A DNA stretch of 64,000 bases, taken from positions 1 to 64,000 of the forward strand of contig JBFMAB010000080.1 of assembly GCA_040755835.1 (NCBI GenBank), written 5' to 3'. The stretch is from JADLDB01 sp040755835. Lineage in GTDB: Bacteria; Myxococcota; Myxococcia; Myxococcales; Myxococcaceae. Shown piece by piece: positions 59,730-64,000 of the stretch (the first letter of the stretch is position 1; the number at the start of each line of letters is the position of its first letter). A model generated the notes under the pieces. It worked only from the letters and a program-made list of their open reading frames with translations, made no database searches and had not been told where the DNA came from. The position numbers and the translations under genes were made by a program.

Positions 59730-61934
59730 TCAGGCCTCCTGGACCCGGTAGAGGGTGACGAAGTTCACGTTCATGCCCGTGCCGCCCATGGCCGGGTCGC
59801 GCTTGACGCGGGTGACGAGGCGCGAGTCGGCGGCGCCCTTGCCGTAGCCGGCCTTGAGGCGCCGGTCCTCGCGACCGAAGCCGTGCACCATGTAGACGCA
59901 GTCCTGGCGGATGCGCTCGGTGACGCGCAGCTTGATGGGCCCGGTCTTCACCGAGTCCTGGTTCTCGAGCATCACGCGGTCGCCGTTCCGGTAGCCGAGC
60001 TGCCGCGCCATCTCGGTGTTGATCCACAGCTCGTTCTCGGGGACCACCTCGAGCAGCCGCCGGTTGTTGGTGGTGCGCGAGAAGGTGTGCACCGGCGAGC
60101 GGCCGAACAGGAGGCGGAAGTAGCCGGTGGGCGGCTCCTCGGGCGGCTCGTACCCGGGCATCGGCTCCAGGCCCGCGTCGGCGAGCTGCTGGCTGAAGAG
60201 CTCGATCTTCCCGCTCGGCGTCTTGAACGTCATCTGCGGCGAGTCGTCGTAGATGGGCTGCGGCTGGCCGACGATGACGCCGTCCCTCTTGAGTTGCTCG
60301 AAGGACAGGCCCGACTTTTCGAGCCGCGTCGCCAGGTAGTCCTCGGCGTCCTTCCACGGGAAGAACTGGCCGAGGCCCATCTTCGTGCCGAGCGTCTTGG
60401 CGATCCACCAGCCGGGCTTCGAGTCGTACATCGAGGCGACCGCCGGCTGCCGCAGCGCGACGAAGGGCACGCGGTACGGACCGTTGTCGAGGTCGTCGTA
60501 GCGCTCGAGGTACGTGTTCTCGGGCAGCACGACGTCGGCGTAGCCGGTCACCTCGGCCGGCATGGTGTCGATCACCACCACGAAGTCGAGCTGCTGCATC
60601 ACCTCGATGGTGCGCTTCGGGTCGGGCAGCGTGAGCGGCACGTTGCAGCCGTAGACGATCCACGCCCGCACGGTCGGGTCGCGCCCGTCGGACGGAATCG
60701 ACGCCTCGCGCGCGTCGTAGGCGCAGGGCAGGGTCGCGAACGGGAACGTCACCGGAGGCTTCGCCAGCTCTCCGTGCGGAAGCTCGGGCGTCGGGTAGCC
60801 CTTCACCGGCATCGCCGACGGCAGGTAGAAGCCGCCTTTCTTGCCCCAGTTGCCGAGCAGCGCGTTGACGATGGCGATCGCCCGCGTGCGCTGCGTGTCG
60901 TTGCCGTACCAGACGACGTGGCGGCCCGGGTGCACCAGCGACGCCGGCGCGTTCTTCGCCAGCTCGCGCGCCGTCTCGCGGATGAGCTTCGGCTCGATCC
61001 CCGTCTCGATGTACGCCCACTCCGGCGTCTTGTCCTTGACGTGCTCGGCCAGCTTGTCGAAGCCGACGGTGTTGTTCTCGACGAAGGCCTGGTCGTACAG
61101 CTTCTCGGTGATGAGCACGTTGGCCCACGCGAGCAACAGCGCGATGTCCGTGCCCGGCTTGATCGGCAGCCAGTACTTCGACTTCGACGCGATGATCGAG
61201 AAGCGCGGGTCGACCGTGATGAAGGTCGCGCCGTTGGCGTTCGCCTTCGACACGTCCTGCACCGCGGTGTTGTGCATGTTCTCGCCGAGGTGGCTGCCGA
61301 TGAAGGCCACGCACTTCGAGTGGGGGATGTCGATGTTCTCGATGGAGCCGATCGCCGCGCCGTAGGTCAATTCAAAGCCCGTCTCGCGCGGGCCGCGGCA
61401 CTGGTCGTTCGACGGCGCGACGATCGTCTTCGAGCCCATCGCCTTCACCAGCGTCTTGAAGAAGCCGCCGCCGTGCCCGTGGCTGAACAGCGCCACCGCC
61501 GGCGCGCCGTACTTCTCCTTCACCTCGTTGAGCCGCTTCGCCGTGTAGTCGAGCGCCTCGTCCCAGCTCGCCTCGCGCCACTTCTCCTCGCCGCCGACGC
61601 GCGTGCGGATGAGGGGCTTCTTCAGGCGATCGGGATCGTACAGCGCGCCCAGGCCGCCGCCGGTGCCGCGCGGGCACAGCTTGCCGTTCGACAGCGGGTG
61701 CTTGGGGTTGCCTTCCAGCTTGTAGACCTTCTCGTCCTTCACGTACGCGTTGACGCCGCACTTCCAGAAGCACAGCTCGCACATCGTGGGGACGACGCGA
61801 TCGGGGATGACCGACGTGTCCTGCGCGCCCAGCGCGGCGTGCGAGCCGAGCAGCCCGGCGCCGCCGAGGAAGCTGCCGAGGACCGTTGCGCCCGAGATCT
61901 TGAGGAACGTGCGTCGGTTGAGGGTCGTGGACAT
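59730..61934 (-). CDS. Tat-exported molybdopterin oxidoreductase (PsrA/PhsA-like)
   Basis: 734 residues. A twin-arginine signal NRRTFLKISGA (about 6-16), a [4Fe-4S] site (Cys52, 55, 59 and 87) and the pterin-binding domains of the DMSO-reductase family. Cys179 in NDQCRGPRE is the expected Mo ligand, which fits polysulfide, thiosulfate or arsenate-type enzymes better than Ser-ligated ones. The neighbours (rhodanese fold, YeeE/YedE) favour a sulfur substrate. ATG 61934 is chosen because AGGAGG lies nine bases upstream; ATG 61943 touches that sequence. It begins six bases after the arsR stop. Confidence 0.92.
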   Translation of the reverse strand: MSTTLNRRTFLKISGATVLGSFLGGAGLLGSHAALGAQDTSVIPDRVVPTMCELCFWKCGVNAYVKDEKVYKLEGNPKHPLSNGKLCPRGTGGGLGALYDPDRLKKPLIRTRVGGEEKWREASWDEALDYTAKRLNEVKEKYGAPAVALFSHGHGGGFFKTLVKAMGSKTIVAPSNDQCRGPRETGFELTYGAAIGSIENIDIPHSKCVAFIGSHLGENMHNTAVQDVSKANANGATFITVDPRFSIIASKSKYWLPIKPGTDIALLLAWANVLITEKLYDQAFVENNTVGFDKLAEHVKDKTPEWAYIETGIEPKLIRETARELAKNAPASLVHPGRHVVWYGNDTQRTRAIAIVNALLGNWGKKGGFYLPSAMPVKGYPTPELPHGELAKPPVTFPFATLPCAYDAREASIPSDGRDPTVRAWIVYGCNVPLTLPDPKRTIEVMQQLDFVVVIDTMPAEVTGYADVVLPENTYLERYDDLDNGPYRVPFVALRQPAVASMYDSKPGWWIAKTLGTKMGLGQFFPWKDAEDYLATRLEKSGLSFEQLKRDGVIVGQPQPIYDDSPQMTFKTPSGKIELFSQQLADAGLEPMPGYEPPEEPPTGYFRLLFGRSPVHTFSRTTNNRRLLEVVPENELWINTEMARQLGYRNGDRVMLENQDSVKTGPIKLRVTERIRQDCVYMVHGFGREDRRLKAGYGKGAADSRLVTRVKRDPAMGGTGMNVNFVTLYRVQEA

Positions 61935-61939
61935 CGAGT

Positions 61940-62290
61940 TCATCCTCCTGAAGGTAGGGAGCGGAGCGCGTGACACCGCTCCATGCAGCCGACGAGCTTC
62001 TTGAGCTGCGGCTCGACGAGTCGGTAGTAGACGAAGCCACCGCGCGGCTCCGCGGTCACCAGGCGCGCCATGCGCAGGATCCGCAGCTGCTGCGAGACGA
62101 TCGCCTGCCCGTGCTCCAACGCCTCGGCGAGCTCGCGCACGGAGTGGTCCCGCTCGGCGAGCAGCGCGACCAGCCGCAGGCGCAAAGGGTGCGCGACGGC
62201 TTTCAGCGTCTCCGCTGCCGCGGTCGCCTCGGCCCGCCCCGCCAGCCTCGGGAGCACGACCGGCATGGGACTTTCGCGAGTCGTCGACAT
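61940..62290 (-). CDS. ArsR/SmtB-family transcriptional regulator
   Basis: 116 residues. Winged helix with the usual ETLKAVAHPLRLRLVALLAE, VRELAEALEHGQAIVSQQLRILR recognition region and a wing RGGFVYYRL. Cys102, Cys106 and His107 lie in the last helix (GCMERCH). These are where alpha5-type metal or thiol sensors carry ligands; persulfide sensing (as in BigR/SqrR) would need a second Cys in the N-terminal half, which is absent. First gene of the sulfur operon, so probably an autorepressor. ATG 62290 follows a TATGGC -10-like element. Confidence 0.9.
   Translation of the reverse strand: MSTTRESPMPVVLPRLAGRAEATAAAETLKAVAHPLRLRLVALLAERDHSVRELAEALEHGQAIVSQQLRILRMARLVTAEPRGGFVYYRLVEPQLKKLVGCMERCHALRSLPSGG
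61944..61949 (-). promoter_or_regulatory. Shine-Dalgarno AGGAGG of the molybdoenzyme gene
   Basis: AGGAGG ends directly before ATG 61943 and nine bases before ATG 61934, so it can serve only the latter. Confidence 0.7.
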
Positions 62291-62299
62291 AGCGATCTT

Positions 62300-62305
62300 G
62301 CCATA
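62300..62305 (-). promoter_or_regulatory. -10-like TATGGC before arsR, in an A+T-rich patch
   Basis: The 85 bases between the cytochrome gene and arsR are far richer in A+T than the rest of the window (about 62300-62355). TATGGC lies 15 bases before ATG 62290. A repeated AAATC (AAATCAAATC on the minus strand) and the palindrome CATATG (62302-62307) could be operator parts. Confidence 0.4.
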
Positions 62306-62375
62306 TGAGCCGGGCTGATTTGATTTGGTTCGCGGATTCGCATAAATAATAACGCGTGAAGCGGCGCTGCGTCGG

Positions 62376-64000
62376 TCAGCGGTTCCAGGCCTGCCGGCAG
62401 CCGGCGCTGGGCGTCGGGAGGCGCCGGTCGGCGAGCGCCCGCTGCATCACCGCCGAGTCACCCGGGTGGCACCGGAGGCAGGCGCCGACGTCGACGACGC
62501 GGCGCTGCTCGTCCGGCGACAGCGGGCGGGTGGTGGTGCGGGTGGTGGCCTTTGCGCCCCGCGCCGCGAAGACGCCGATCCATGCGTCCTGCGGGAGGCC
62601 GTCCTCCGCGCGCCTGGGGAAGCGCGGGGTGAAGCGGGGCGTCCAACGGTTGCCCGAGCGCTGGAAGGCGATCGTCCCGCGGCCCCAGCCGAGCGCGAGC
62701 GGGTCGGCGTGGCAGCTCTCGCACGAGCGCGCCTCGCGGCGGACGGTGTGCGCGGCGATGGGCGCGTAGAGGCGCCGGAAGCGGGTGCCGCCGTCGCCGA
62801 AGTCGATGGTGAGCACCATGCCGGGGATGAAGGCTTCGAAGCGGGAGCCGCCGTCTTCGAGGGTGCGCACGCCGAGCGCGCCGGGCTCGCTGAACATCGG
62901 CCCCGGCTCCTCGAGCCACGCGCCGGGCGCCTCCGCGCGCGCCTTCCAGTCGAACATGACGTCGGCGGGATCGAAGCGCGTGTGACAGCCGACGCACTGC
63001 GGCGCCCACGCGTCGTGGCAGGCCGGGCAGCCGACGCGCGCGTGGGTGCCGGTGCAGGCCGGCGCCGGCGGGGCCAGCGGGTGCTCGCGGCCCGTGAAGC
63101 GGCTCTGGAACGCGCGCACGCCGCCGTCGCGCACCTCCACGCCGAGCAGCGGGTACGGGCGGCGCTCCATCAACGCGTAGCGGCGGCCGGGCGCGTCGAG
63201 GCCGAAGTAGCCCACGAGCTTCTTCGACTCCTGGTCGAGGCCCTCGTAGTCCACGGTGACCGGCGCGTCGGCGCGGTGACAGTCGCTGCACTGCACGACG
63301 GCCTGGTCCTCGCGGTGATTGGCGAGCCGGCCGTCGCCCATCACCTCCCACGAGCCGTGGCAGTCGGTGCAGGAGAGGCCGCGCTCGTGGTGCACGTCCG
63401 CCGGGGCGGCGTACAGCCGGCGGCCGTCCTCCAGTGTGCGGACCGGCGCGCCGCCGTCCGCGTTGGCTTCGGTGAGGCCCTGGATGTTGAGCGCGACGCG
63501 GCCTGAGCGGCTGTGGCAGCCGAAGCAGTGTTCGTCGTCGACGCGCGCGCGCAGTTGCGGGTGGACGAACCTCGAGAGCGCCGCCCCGCGGCCCGCGTCG
63601 TCCGCCGCCTCGTACGCGGTGAGCGCGGCGCGCGCGGGCTCGGGGTACTTGAGGTGGCACGCCAGACACCCGCCGCCGCGCGAACGCCCGCCGACGGGCC
63701 CGTACGCGTCCTTCACGGCGCCGAGGTGGCACGAGACGCAGAGGTTCCGCAGGTGCGTGTCCGCGGCGGAGTGCCCGACGGTCGCGACGCCGCCGCCTCC
63801 GGTGGGCGAGGGTTGCTCGCCGAAGACCCAGCGGTCGACGCTGACGACGCCGGCCATCGTCTCCATCACGTTGTTGGCGAGGCGCAGCGGAACGGCGGGG
63901 TGGCAGGTGCCGGCGCCGCACGTCTGCTGCATGTCGGCGGCGTTGCCGGGGATGCGCACGAGACCGGCGTGGGCCTCCCGCGAAGAGCCCGCGTCGGGCT
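62376..64000 (-). CDS. multihaem cytochrome c, partial (5' end outside window)
   Basis: At least 540 residues; the reading frame stays open to the window edge at 64000, so the start and signal peptide are outside. Nine CxxCH motifs are seen (CVSCH, CLACH, CFGCH, CTDCH, CSDCH, CPACH, CVGCH, CESCH, CLRCH) and one CX4CH (CGAGTCH) near the visible beginning. This is ten candidate haems, spaced irregularly with long loops. The protein should be exported and matured by the Ccm system encoded at 31-38 kb. It precedes arsR on the same strand by 85 bases; whether it belongs to that operon is unclear. Confidence 0.88.
   Translation of the reverse strand, partial: PDAGSSREAHAGLVRIPGNAADMQQTCGAGTCHPAVPLRLANNVMETMAGVVSVDRWVFGEQPSPTGGGGVATVGHSAADTHLRNLCVSCHLGAVKDAYGPVGGRSRGGGCLACHLKYPEPARAALTAYEAADDAGRGAALSRFVHPQLRARVDDEHCFGCHSRSGRVALNIQGLTEANADGGAPVRTLEDGRRLYAAPADVHHERGLSCTDCHGSWEVMGDGRLANHREDQAVVQCSDCHRADAPVTVDYEGLDQESKKLVGYFGLDAPGRRYALMERRPYPLLGVEVRDGGVRAFQSRFTGREHPLAPPAPACTGTHARVGCPACHDAWAPQCVGCHTRFDPADVMFDWKARAEAPGAWLEEPGPMFSEPGALGVRTLEDGGSRFEAFIPGMVLTIDFGDGGTRFRRLYAPIAAHTVRREARSCESCHADPLALGWGRGTIAFQRSGNRWTPRFTPRFPRRAEDGLPQDAWIGVFAARGAKATTRTTTRPLSPDEQRRVVDVGACLRCHPGDSAVMQRALADRRLPTPSAGCRQAWNR

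Overview
The window is about 70% G+C and reads as a chromosome segment of a myxobacterium (Myxococcota). The evidence is the two Ser/Thr kinases of myxobacterial layout, the FHA-GAF-adenylate cyclase, the sigma-54 activator, a secreted protease with a MYXO-CTERM-like tail, a suppressor-of-fused protein, a DUF507 protein and many short lipoproteins. I cannot name a genus. No rRNA, tRNA, CRISPR array, transposase or phage gene was recognised. Genes are densely packed and many neighbours overlap by 1-4 bases.

Layout. 1-8 kb: FHA/TPR membrane protein, cysS, a carboxypeptidase-regulatory-like lipoprotein, an M28 peptidase and a trypsin-like protease with eight Cys-rich repeats. 8-13 kb: uvrB, uvrC, a DUF507 gene and a small helical protein. 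13.4-17.8 kb: two tandem DUF3108 genes, the first frameshifted; then an esterase-like lipoprotein whose halves are in permuted order, linked to a cNMP-binding protein and a zinc ribbon. 17.9-20.7 kb (minus): ppiD-like chaperone, maf and a YggS-type PLP protein. 20.8-27 kb (plus): the rod-shape operon mreC-mreD-mrdA-rodA, then a polyprenol-mannose synthase and a MarC protein. 27-31.2 kb: a PEGA-domain kinase, two unknown paralogues and a YkgJ-type protein. 31.2-38.1 kb (minus): a complete System I cytochrome c maturation operon, ccmA-B-C-D-E-F-G-H-I. 38.2-43.4 kb: envelope proteins (DUF4350, DUF4129, multipass protein, L,D-transpeptidase) and a small decayed gene. 43.4-46.6 kb: thiS-thiG-thiE, a divergent M19 dipeptidase and a small lipoprotein. 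46.7-49.2 kb (minus): truD and a SUFU protein. 49.3-55.7 kb: a signalling block (FHA-GAF-cyclase, zinc-ribbon kinase, sigma-54 activator, metallo-beta-lactamase protein). 55.9-64 kb (minus): a sulfur/redox operon with an ArsR regulator, a PsrABC-like molybdoenzyme, two half-size YeeE/YedE transporters and a rhodanese-like protein, preceded by a multihaem cytochrome c that runs off the window.

How the genes may work together. The ccm operon would supply covalent haem attachment for the ten-haem cytochrome and, if its CxxCH motif is used, for the rhodanese-like protein. The PsrABC complex, transporter halves and rhodanese fold point to respiration or uptake of a sulfur compound (polysulfide, thiosulfate or tetrathionate; the sequence does not say which), controlled by a cysteine-bearing ArsR protein.

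The strongest leads for something undescribed are the rhodanese-fold protein with a haem-binding motif and no catalytic cysteine, the permuted esterase lipoprotein, the widespread -10-like elements 11-18 bases before start codons (suggesting leaderless mRNAs), and a sigma-54-type promoter in front of the operon that encodes a sigma-54 activator.
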